From assembly GCF_900119845.1 (NCBI RefSeq), contig NZ_FPKU01000001.1, positions 591,528-655,527 of the forward strand: a stretch of 64,000 nucleotides of DNA. Direction: 5' to 3'. The number at the start of each line of letters is the position of its first letter. Position 1 is the stretch's first letter. The notes under the pieces were generated by a model. It did no database searches. It saw nothing but the letters and a program-made list of their open reading frames with translations, and was not told the DNA's origin. Positions 22,860 to 29,986 of this stretch are shown here, in pieces. The position numbers and the translations under genes are program-made. The DNA comes from Devosia enhydra. Its GTDB lineage: Bacteria; Pseudomonadota; Alphaproteobacteria; Rhizobiales; Devosiaceae.

Positions 22860-25213
22860 TATCCTTGCCTGCTGATCTCGTTGAAGAAGCCGGTCCACGC
22901 CGCAGAGACGATGGAGAACGGCATGAACTTGTCGGACCCGATGCGGATCACCACGGTCTCGGCATGCGACTTCACGGGGAACGCGAAGCTGCCTCCGAGG
23001 ATGGAGAACTTCTGCACTTGGTTGTCGCTCGAGCCGAGGACGCGACCGTTGTAGACGGAGCGTTTGGTCGGGCGGCCCTGAGGCGTCACGTCGACCGTGA
23101 AGTAGCCCGTGTCGGTGTAGCGGACCGACATGCGGCGCAGCTGCAGCCGGCCGTTGATGATGGCCGTGTTGTTGTCGTTGCGGAGGAACTGCTTGGACAG
23201 CTCGACGAAGGCGTCGAAGTTCTCGCCGATCATCACCGGATAGGCCGACCAGTCGCCGGTCGCATAGACCGTCGTGCCGGTGACGGTCAGGGGAATGGAG
23301 AGCATCCCCTTGTTGTTCGGGAACAGCTTCGAGGTGATGGCCACCGGGTCGGTGGCGTTGAAGCCCAGCTCCCACGTCGTCCGGTTGTTGAACGCGGAGT
23401 AGACGCCGGTCACGAACTGGTGGTTGTCGATCCGGGGCACCCACTCGTAGTCGGAGTAGATGTCCTCGACGCTCGGCAGCTCAAGGAGCCAGACGGCACC
23501 CTTCCACTCGGCGAGCAGGATGATGACGCCGTCGAGCATCTGGATGGACCGGATGACGTGCCCGGCAAAGCGGTGCCGGGACCAGGACGACTGCACCCTG
23601 TCCGTGCCCTGATAGTAGAACTTGTGGACGAACAGGTCGCTGGCTGCGGCCGAGCTGCGGGCAATCACCACGCCCCGGATGGGGTCGCCGATGATCTCTC
23701 GCACGGGCGCCGGAATGAACCCTTCGACGTGCTTGGTGACGTCGTTGGCCGTCTCCGACACCGTGGCCTCGTCATAGACGTAGCTCAGGATGGTCGCGAC
23801 GTTGCCCACCTCCGCCGGGAAGTAGAGTTCGTCACCCACGCTGACGGGGCGGCAGACGGTCGAGGCCGAGTAGGTGGTCGCAAGGTCGATCGAGGCGAGG
23901 CTCGGGGTGAGCAGGGCGCCGCCGATCTCGAATTGGGCGTTGTCGCCCATGACGAACGTCGAGCGCCGGAACGGGACCGCAAAGAAGAACCGCGAGACCG
24001 ACGTGGTGGTGTTGGTCAATCCGAACGGATCGGTGTCGAGCAGCTCGGTCGCGCCCTCGGGCCAGAAGTTGAAGTAGTCGCCGGCCGCCGAGAAGAACAC
24101 CGTCTCGCCGGCCACGAGGCCGAGGCGATTGCGGATGAACACGAGGTCCATCACGCGCTGCCCCACGAAGTCGGGAGCAGGACTGTCCTCCTCGCCGCCC
24201 GAGGGCCGGGCGTCCCACGTCAGGGTCGCGAGGGTGAACGTGCCGTCTTCGTTGCGCGTCAGGGCGCGGGGCATGGTGTTGGCGTCGAAGGTCGTCCGGG
24301 TGCCCGGGGTCAGACCCTGCGCCCAGATGCCCTCTCCGGCCGTGCCGTCATTGGCGGTGAACTTGATCCAGTAGCCATTGCCCACCGTGTTCTTCACGTT
24401 GAGCATCATGCCGTGCAGGGCGCGGGCCGGGGCCTTCGAGGGATCGGAGACCGTGTCCTTGTAGGAGAGCAGCGCGGTGTCACCTCGGGGGGCGTCGGTC
24501 GACACGGTGAAGGCCGTGTTGTCGTCGCGCTTGATGAACACGAAGGAGCCCGAGCTGGTGACCGTCCAGCCGGAACCGAGCGCCGTGACGAGCTTGGCCT
24601 TGAGGCCCTCGGCAATGGTCAGGGTGGTGTCGCCCGTTGTGCTGTCAGCGCCGGTCGTGCCCCCTGCGATGGCCGCCTTGTAGGTCGCCGTCTTGGTGCT
24701 GCCCTGAGTGATCTTGACGATGTAGCTCGACGCCGCCGTCACCTCGGGCACAGCGGCCACGTAAAGGACCAGCATCGAGGGCGCACCGGGGGCCACAGCT
24801 GACCCCATCGTGACCACGTCGGTCCGCTTGACGATGAACGTGTAGTCCAGCGCCGAGAGCAGGATGAAGTCGTCGGGGTTGGCGTTGAGCCACGCGAGGT
24901 TCGGGGCGTCCGCGTTGACGACGCGCTCGTCGTAGTTCTCGTCGTAGACCCGCAGGCTGCCCTGCGAGAGCACCACGCGGTAGCGCTCGTCGACGTCACG
25001 GTTGATAATGTGGAGTTTGCGGGTGCTGCCAGCCGACAGGCCGGTCAGCTTCTTCTTGATCCGGGTGCCGTAGCGCTTCGAGAAGCCGCCGGTCTCGACC
25101 GAGAAGATCACGTTCTCGCCGTCCTCGACCTGCCCGGGGAACCGGACGGAGTGGGGCTGACGCGAGACGCCATTGAAAATCTGAGGGATTTGACCCTCGA
25201 CGAGGCGGCCCAT
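22859..25213 (-). CDS. Tail tubular protein B, nozzle (T7 gp12-like)
   Basis: A 784-residue protein (T7 gp12: 794). The start MGRLVEGQIPQIFNGVSRQP is typical of the family (QG..P.FNGVSQQP). It forms the hexameric nozzle of the short tail. The ATG overlaps the stop of tail tube A by one base pair group (ATGTAATGG region), and the next gene overlaps its stop, giving a coupled tail operon with T7 order gp11-gp12-gp14. Confidence 0.9.
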   Translation of the reverse strand: MGRLVEGQIPQIFNGVSRQPHSVRFPGQVEDGENVIFSVETGGFSKRYGTRIKKKLTGLSAGSTRKLHIINRDVDERYRVVLSQGSLRVYDENYDERVVNADAPNLAWLNANPDDFILLSALDYTFIVKRTDVVTMGSAVAPGAPSMLVLYVAAVPEVTAASSYIVKITQGSTKTATYKAAIAGGTTGADSTTGDTTLTIAEGLKAKLVTALGSGWTVTSSGSFVFIKRDDNTAFTVSTDAPRGDTALLSYKDTVSDPSKAPARALHGMMLNVKNTVGNGYWIKFTANDGTAGEGIWAQGLTPGTRTTFDANTMPRALTRNEDGTFTLATLTWDARPSGGEEDSPAPDFVGQRVMDLVFIRNRLGLVAGETVFFSAAGDYFNFWPEGATELLDTDPFGLTNTTTSVSRFFFAVPFRRSTFVMGDNAQFEIGGALLTPSLASIDLATTYSASTVCRPVSVGDELYFPAEVGNVATILSYVYDEATVSETANDVTKHVEGFIPAPVREIIGDPIRGVVIARSSAAASDLFVHKFYYQGTDRVQSSWSRHRFAGHVIRSIQMLDGVIILLAEWKGAVWLLELPSVEDIYSDYEWVPRIDNHQFVTGVYSAFNNRTTWELGFNATDPVAITSKLFPNNKGMLSIPLTVTGTTVYATGDWSAYPVMIGENFDAFVELSKQFLRNDNNTAIINGRLQLRRMSVRYTDTGYFTVDVTPQGRPTKRSVYNGRVLGSSDNQVQKFSILGGSFAFPVKSHAETVVIRIGSDKFMPFSIVSAAWTGFFNEISRQG

Positions 25214-25812
25214 TACATCCTTGCGAGTGGGTTGTTCCGCCCCGTGACGATGCGCATGTAGGCGCTGTCGGTGAGGACATTGCTGTCCTCCTGCTCGGCC
25301 TCGTAGTCCTGCAGCATCGCGAGCGCCTCCTTCTCCTGCCGGACAGTGAAGCTGTCGAGGGCAACGGAGCCCATGGAGCTTTCCTGGAAGACGCGGGCGG
25401 ACTTGGCGGCGATGTAGTTCTGCAGCGGGAACGGCAGACCGTCGATGTCGAAGTAGTAGACGACTTCGGTCAGGACGGGGGCGGTGAAGATGAAGCTCTG
25501 GTCTTTGATCGCGAACAGCTTGTCGATGCCGTCCGTGTCATTCCGAACTGTCACGGCGAGGCGCTTGTCGCGGCCCACGGTGTCGACCTTGATGACGTTC
25601 GGGGGGATTTTGATGACGCCGTCCAGATCGGGCGACAGGGTCTTGACGACCGTGTTCACCACCCAGCCGGGCTCTAGGACTTCCTTGGTGATCCGGTCGA
25701 TCACGCGGGAGGCGTCTTCGGCGTCGGGAACGCCGGACTTGTGGGAATTGACGGGGCTCTCACCGATGGCATCGAGGCACCGGTTGATCGCGTCGAGGCG
25801 GTAGGTTGCCAT
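25213..25812 (-). CDS. Tail tubular protein A, adaptor (T7 gp11-like)
   Basis: A 199-residue protein (T7 gp11: 196) starting MATYRLDAINRCLDAIGE, close to the family pattern (LDAVN.mL.aIGe.PV). It forms the ring between portal and nozzle. It is the first gene after the capsid terminator (25829-25860) and is preceded by a GGACCCT motif (25814-25826) directly before its ATG, which could restart transcription. Confidence 0.9.
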   Translation of the reverse strand: MATYRLDAINRCLDAIGESPVNSHKSGVPDAEDASRVIDRITKEVLEPGWVVNTVVKTLSPDLDGVIKIPPNVIKVDTVGRDKRLAVTVRNDTDGIDKLFAIKDQSFIFTAPVLTEVVYYFDIDGLPFPLQNYIAAKSARVFQESSMGSVALDSFTVRQEKEALAMLQDYEAEQEDSNVLTDSAYMRIVTGRNNPLARM

Positions 25813-25813
25813 T

Positions 25814-25826
25814 GGAAAGGGTCCAA
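25814..25826 (-). promoter_or_regulatory. GGACCCT motif before tail tube A
   Basis: Minus strand TTGGACCCTTTCC, directly after the T-tract of the capsid terminator and ending next to the ATG of tail tube A. Weakest match of the GGACCCT set; it is too close to the ATG to leave room for a leader, so a promoter role is doubtful. Confidence 0.3.
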
Positions 25827-25828
25827 TC

Positions 25829-25860
25829 GAAAAAACAGACCGAACCCCGAAGGGTCCGGC
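25829..25860 (-). terminator. Rho-independent terminator after major capsid gene
   Basis: Minus strand CCGGACCC, TTCG loop, GGGTTCGG (8-bp stem at 25840-25859 with one G-T pair), then TCTG and six T. This is the counterpart of T7 T-phi, which also lies behind the capsid gene and before gp11. Confidence 0.88.
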
Positions 25861-25877
25861 CTGCTGTGGTTTGGGGA

Positions 25878-26867
25878 TTAGGCGGTCTTGAACTCGACCG
25901 CCGTCTCGTGGCGCAGGGCGCCGTTGCCGGTCAGGCTCGAGGCGACCATGAAGTTCTCCTGACGGCGAACGTCACGGGTGTTCTCGAGGGTGACCTGACG
26001 CATCTTGACCGAGGCCACGGCCATCGGGGTCCAGAGGACGCCAGTGGTCTTGGAGAAGTCGGCCCGGTACTTCGAGTAGACCGTGTTCAGGGCGCTCTCG
26101 TCGGCGGTCGGCAGGTTGCGCGTCTTGATGACGGTCACGCCGTCGATCTGCAGCGTTTCATCACGGCCGGCGAGGCCCTGGCCCTGCGAGCCGATCAGCT
26201 GGCGGTCGAGCACGAGGTAGCGACCATTGCTGTCGGTCGCGTACTTGATCGCGTCGAACACATCCCAGTTCACCGCAAGGTAGCGCTGCTCGGTCTCGGG
26301 CACGTCCTTGTTGAACAGGGCGCGGTTGGCGGCCTTGATGCCGTCGATCCAGGCCTTGCCGTCGATCACGCCGGAGTTGGTGAGGGCCGCGTCGGTGATC
26401 ACGTTGCCGCCGGGGAACGGACCATCCGCCTGCTTGCGGGCAGCGAGGACGATCTGGCGGGCGACGTTCTTGTCGTTGATCCGGGCGAGTGCCTGACCGA
26501 GTTCCTTGGCGAACTGCGAGCGCACGTCGAAGTGCGACAGCATGTCGTCGAGGTCGTAGATCGCGGTGTGCGACACGAGCAGCTCGTCGGGCGTGATGGT
26601 GATCTCGCCGGTCTCGATCTCGTTGCCGAGCAGTTCCTTACCGGCGGTGTGGTATTCACCGCTGGCCTTCCAGATTTTCGGGAAGCGAGCGGAGCGGGCG
26701 CCGCCACCGAGGGTGCGGCTCTGGACCTTGTCAGCGAACTGCAGGGCCATGTCGTAAGCAGTCAGGACTTCACCGCCGAAGATGTCGAGGGCGAGCGTCC
26801 GCATGTCGTTCAGGGAGGTGCCAGAGGCCTGACCCTGGAGGAAACGGCTGGGTGCCGAGTCAGTCAT
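25878..26867 (-). CDS. Major capsid protein (T7 gp10-like)
   Basis: A 329-residue protein (T7 gp10A: 345), HK97 fold expected. It starts MTDSAPSRFLQGQASGT and contains the family-typical segments MALQFADKVQSRTLGGGA, ARFPKIWKASGEYHTAG and ITPDELLVSHTAIYDLDDML. AAGGG precedes the ATG. A strong terminator follows, and a promoter-hairpin element precedes it (26934-26977), consistent with high, separate expression. The upstream scaffold gene, adjacent in T7, is 2.2 kb away because of the inserted cargo. Confidence 0.93.
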   Translation of the reverse strand: MTDSAPSRFLQGQASGTSLNDMRTLALDIFGGEVLTAYDMALQFADKVQSRTLGGGARSARFPKIWKASGEYHTAGKELLGNEIETGEITITPDELLVSHTAIYDLDDMLSHFDVRSQFAKELGQALARINDKNVARQIVLAARKQADGPFPGGNVITDAALTNSGVIDGKAWIDGIKAANRALFNKDVPETEQRYLAVNWDVFDAIKYATDSNGRYLVLDRQLIGSQGQGLAGRDETLQIDGVTVIKTRNLPTADESALNTVYSKYRADFSKTTGVLWTPMAVASVKMRQVTLENTRDVRRQENFMVASSLTGNGALRHETAVEFKTA

Positions 26868-26933
26868 AGATAGTCGATCCCTTGTTGGGCTTTTGGTTTT
26901 TTTGGGCGGATGTTTCGGCTCGGGATCGTTCCG

Positions 26934-26977
26934 CCAGTGTTGTCCGCCGTAGCGGGCACTGGGTACTTGAGGGTCAC
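26934..26977 (-). promoter_or_regulatory. GTGACCCT promoter-like motif followed by hairpin, upstream of capsid (copy 4)
   Basis: Minus strand GTGACCCTCAAGTA, then a two-part hairpin: outer stem CCAGTG/CACTGG and inner stem CCGC/GCGG (26934-26962). The same order, motif then hairpin, is seen three times in the early region. In T7 the strongest late promoter precedes the capsid gene, often with RNase III-type hairpins nearby, so this is the best-placed candidate for a phage polymerase promoter. Confidence 0.5.
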
Positions 26978-27192
26978 CAAGGGATGTCTTGCGTGTCGCC
27001 GGATTAGCCGTCCGGTCTTACTTGCAGGCTCACACCTTTTCCTCTGGCGGCTAGACCGGAGGGGTAGAGGGACTGCTCGGGGTGCGCGTCATTGAGAGGC
27101 GTGAGCAGTCAAAGAGAGCCCCGGCTACGACCCGTGAGGGGAGCCAGGGGCACAGCTGCCGGAGGGAGGGACAGCAGCTGATGGGAATGGGA

Positions 27193-27256
27193 TGGCGGGG
27201 GTGGCGGGGTTCAAACCCGCAGCCTTCGGTTTTCGGAGACCGATGCTCGTTCAGCA
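27193..27256 (-). pseudogene. Broken tRNA-like sequence (3' two thirds only)
   Basis: The minus strand shows the end of a D-arm (GAGC), an anticodon arm with a perfect 5-bp stem TCGGT/ACCGA, a 5-bp T-stem GCGGG/CCCGC, and CACCCCC-G-CCA as acceptor end. Three faults speak against a working tRNA: the anticodon loop CTCCGAAA has 8 bases, the T-loop TTTGAAC has T where C56 is expected, and no 5' acceptor GGGGGTG is found upstream. It resembles tRNA-Trp with one inserted G, or tRNA-Arg(CCG) with one extra A. It may be a decayed phage tRNA or an old attachment-site remnant. Confidence 0.5.
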
Positions 27257-27527
27257 TAAAGAAGGGCAGCGTCTGCCGTCTTCGCCGTGGCGCTCAAGGT
27301 CAAGGGATTGGCGAGAGTGATCGACGAATGAGCGGCCTATCGGAAGAAAATAGAGCCGGCCCACACTTGTCGCCTCGTGATCGCGCACCCAAATCAACGT
27401 TGTGTCCGGGCCCCTCTGGCACCGTCCCAAAAGTCGGTGCGATGTCGGTTCACAGTCAGGAGGGCTTGGCTGTAGGACCGGTATTCGCCGGTTCCCGGTT
27501 CTCCTGCATCGAGAGGAGAATCTGCGG

Positions 27528-27995
27528 ATGGCCAAGTACACTGATGTCGATGGCGCAATGTTCTCAAAGCGGCCGATCAGCCGGAACGACTCTGAACGGC
27601 TTGATGTCGAGGCCGGTGATGACCCGCATTTGAGTGTCCACATCTCCTTCATGGAGGCGGCGGTCGCAGCGGGCATGATCATCGCCCATGCCGATGGGAA
27701 CGCGTCCATCTCCGAACACCGGCGAATAATCAACCTCTTCAAGCAGCACCCGGTGCTGAGGTCGTTTGCAGTCGATGATGTGGCACGCGAGATGGAAACG
27801 CATGTGATCGCTTTCGCCGCTGACGAGGCCACAGCAGACCAGAATGCGGAACGCCGGATCGCCGACGCTAACCTAACGGCCGCTCAATTCGACGCGTTGC
27901 TTGGCATGTGTCGATCCGTACTAGAAGCAGACGGCGTCTCCAACCCCAAGGAGGTCGCTGCGCTCGTACGAATATCCACCATGAGGGCGGTCTGA
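27528..27995 (+). CDS. TerB-like tellurite-resistance family protein (cargo)
   Basis: A 155-residue protein; ATG 27528 with GAGAGGAG in front, starting MAKYTDVDGAMFSKRP. The segment HADGNASISEHRRIINLF carries the acidic metal-binding loop of TerB (aDG..s..E...i), and a second half-repeat LEADGVSNPKEVAALVRIS near the C-terminus gives the usual two-fold helical TerB arrangement. TerB proteins bind calcium-like metals and take part in membrane-linked stress responses. It is on the strand opposite to all phage genes, beside a Ca2+/Na+ antiporter, so a metal-related cargo pair is likely. Tellurite resistance itself is not implied. Confidence 0.72.
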   Translation: MAKYTDVDGAMFSKRPISRNDSERLDVEAGDDPHLSVHISFMEAAVAAGMIIAHADGNASISEHRRIINLFKQHPVLRSFAVDDVAREMETHVIAFAADEATADQNAERRIADANLTAAQFDALLGMCRSVLEADGVSNPKEVAALVRISTMRAV

Positions 27996-28117
27996 AGGCG
28001 ACATACACGCGGGCGAGCTATCACATTAGATTTGCGTTTGCCCCATAATCCCTGCCAAGTGTTGGAGCGCGGTACTCTACACGCGCTCCACAAACTGCTG
28101 ATCGAGGACCCGGGAAG

Positions 28118-29065
28118 ATGGTTGCGATTGAAATCCTGATTGGCCTGATCTTGCTGGCTCTGGGTGGCGACCTGTTGGTAAGGGGCGCCGTGACAGTGGC
28201 GCAGCACCTGAGGGTTTCGCCACTGTTGATTGGCCTCACGCTGGTCGGTTTCGGCACCTCTACCCCAGAGCTTGTCACCAGTCTGGAAGCAGCGCTCAGG
28301 GGCGCTCCGGGGATCGCAGTTGGCAATGTCGTAGGATCCAACATCGCAAATATCCTGCTGATCCTTGGACTTTCCGCTGCTGTGCTGCCCCTCGCCGTTG
28401 ATCCGAAGGCCTTTAGGCGCGACGGTCTGGTGCTTTTTATTGCAGCCTTGGCGGCAGCCGCAGTGATACTCTTCGGCCGGATCGATCGGCTTTCAGGGCT
28501 GCTCCTCGTCACCGCGCTCATTGTCTACGTGGTGTTCACATTTCTCTCGGAGCGTCGGCAGCCTGCACCAGCGGGCAACGTCCACACGCTTGACGAGGCG
28601 TCCGCGCCACGCATCGGTCTGATGCTTGCTATTGGGCTCACTATTATTGGTTTGGTATTGACCATATTCGGCGCCCGCCTTCTTGTCTCCGGCGCAGTTG
28701 CCCTTGCATCTCTCGCAGGCGTTAGCGAGACTATTATTGGCCTGACGATTGTCGCAGTTGGGACGTCTTTGCCCGAACTGATTACGTCTATCGCGGCTGC
28801 GTTGCGAAGGCAGGCCGACGTTGCATTTGGGAACATCGTCGGGTCAAATATCTATAACATATTCGGCATCTTGGGGGTGTCGGCGATCGTCACCCCGATC
28901 GATGTGCCCGCGGAAATAGCCGGCTTCGATCTTTGGGTTCTGCTTGGGGTGACCGCTGTACTAGTGGTCTTTGCAACGACGGGTCGTCGCGTTTCACGCT
29001 GGGAAGGGGCCATCATGCTGACAGCTTACGTCGCGTATGTATCGGCCTTGATAGCCCGCAGCTGA
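28118..29065 (+). CDS. Calcium/sodium antiporter, YrbG/CaxA family (cargo)
   Basis: A 315-residue inner-membrane cation exchanger. Both inverted alpha-repeats are present: LTLVGFGTSTPELVTSLEA (about 43-61) with GNVVGSNIANILLILG, and LTIVAVGTSLPELITSIAA (about 208-226) with GNIVGSNIYNIFGILG. The GT(S)xPE and GSN motifs line the ion path. About ten membrane spans. Base use (many ATT, TTG, TTT codons) is clearly less GC-rich than in the phage genes, a sign of separate origin. It ends 35 bp before the convergent scaffold gene, with a terminator hairpin between. Confidence 0.9.
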   Translation: MVAIEILIGLILLALGGDLLVRGAVTVAQHLRVSPLLIGLTLVGFGTSTPELVTSLEAALRGAPGIAVGNVVGSNIANILLILGLSAAVLPLAVDPKAFRRDGLVLFIAALAAAAVILFGRIDRLSGLLLVTALIVYVVFTFLSERRQPAPAGNVHTLDEASAPRIGLMLAIGLTIIGLVLTIFGARLLVSGAVALASLAGVSETIIGLTIVAVGTSLPELITSIAAALRRQADVAFGNIVGSNIYNIFGILGVSAIVTPIDVPAEIAGFDLWVLLGVTAVLVVFATTGRRVSRWEGAIMLTAYVAYVSALIARS

Positions 29066-29091
29066 AGAAAAGGGCGGGGGCCTAAGCCCCC
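29064..29091 (-). terminator. Terminator between scaffold gene and cargo
   Basis: Perfect 6-bp stem GGGGGC/GCCCCC (29076-29091, 4-nt loop). On the minus strand it is followed by GCCCTTTTCTTC, a modest T-tract, so it mainly ends scaffold-side transcription; on the plus strand no T-tract follows. Confidence 0.55.
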
Positions 29092-29099
29092 ACCGTGAG

Positions 29100-29978
29100 T
29101 TAGCGACGTCGATACGCCGCGTACTGGACCTTCGTCTGGACTTCGCGTCTGTACGTTTCGCCCACCGGGTCCATTTGGAAATAGCGCGGGTCCCGCATGG
29201 CGGCATGCATTTCGCCCTCGGTCTGGAAACCGACAGTCGACCCGCCGCCCACATTGGGGACCGTTGCGTTGAGGTTGGGCTCGCGGCTGGCCGGATTGGC
29301 AGCAGCCTTGAGCGACTTGAGGGTGTCGAGGGCGACCTTCCAGTTCGGCCCTGAGAGCATCTGGTTGTAGGCGGCCTTCTGGTCGTCCGGCAGGTTCGCA
29401 CCCGCCCACTTCATCAGGTCGGTCGCCGCCTGCTCGCCACCGGCGTAGCTGTAGGCGTCCTGCAGTGCCGCTTCGTTGGCGCGGCGCTGGCCGGCGACGA
29501 TCCCTTCGACCACCTCACGGGCAAAGCCGATCTTCTCGAGGGCCGCATAGTCGGCGTCGTCGATGTCGCCACCGCTGGCGATCTTCTGGCCAAGGGCGTT
29601 GATGTCCAGCCCAGCAGCGGCCACGGCGTTCTGCACTTCGGCATTCGCCTCGGGGGTCGCAGCAGCGGCATTGGGGTCCGGGGTCTCGACGGCAGGCGTC
29701 TTGCCCTTCTCGAGTTCCGTGTAGGACTTGAGCAGCTCGTCGGTGCGGACGACGCCCTTCTCGGCATCCCAAAATTTCTCCGGGACGTTCTCGGGGCGGG
29801 CCGGCTTCTCGACATCTGCCGGGGCCGGAGGGGTCGCCTCGGCATTGCCGAACGCGGCGAGGAGGCTGGTGTCCGCGACGGAGTTGCTGTCGCGGAACTT
29901 CGACGCCATGGCGGCATCGTATTCGGGGGAGCCGGGAACCGGGGCTTGCGCCTCGGCTCCGGTATTGGTGTCAGTCAT
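29100..29978 (-). CDS. Capsid assembly scaffolding protein (T7 gp9-like)
   Basis: A 292-residue, acidic, Ala/Glu/Pro-rich protein (T7 gp9: 307) starting MTDTNTGAEAQAPVPGS. PENVPEKFWDAEKGVVRTDE (near residue 63) is the typical scaffold segment (P..VPekFwd...G.vr.d.ll..Y..LE). The basic C-terminal end (YRREVQTKVQYAAYRRR) should bind the coat protein. Portal lies 8 bp upstream; in T7 the capsid gene follows directly, whereas here 2.2 kb of foreign DNA intervenes. Confidence 0.88.
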   Translation of the reverse strand: MTDTNTGAEAQAPVPGSPEYDAAMASKFRDSNSVADTSLLAAFGNAEATPPAPADVEKPARPENVPEKFWDAEKGVVRTDELLKSYTELEKGKTPAVETPDPNAAAATPEANAEVQNAVAAAGLDINALGQKIASGGDIDDADYAALEKIGFAREVVEGIVAGQRRANEAALQDAYSYAGGEQAATDLMKWAGANLPDDQKAAYNQMLSGPNWKVALDTLKSLKAAANPASREPNLNATVPNVGGGSTVGFQTEGEMHAAMRDPRYFQMDPVGETYRREVQTKVQYAAYRRR

Positions 29979-29986
29979 GGGTTCCC

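Larger units (their letters stand above)
26868..27527. other. Intergenic region between capsid gene and cargo genes
   Basis: 660 bp: the capsid leader with the promoter-hairpin element (26934-26977), a short G/A-rich stretch around 27060-27180, the tRNA-like fragment (27193-27256) and the region in front of the TerB-like gene. Frames here (for example the plus-strand one from 27082) are tRNA read-through shadows and not considered genes. Confidence 0.5.

Noticed and set aside
27193-27256. Functional suppressor tRNA with four-base anticodon
   Set aside because: No 5' acceptor or complete D-arm can be found and the T-loop lacks C56; listed as remnant instead.
27060-29100. Cargo block as an independent transposon
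   Set aside because: No transposase, integrase, terminal inverted repeats or clear direct repeats were seen at its edges.
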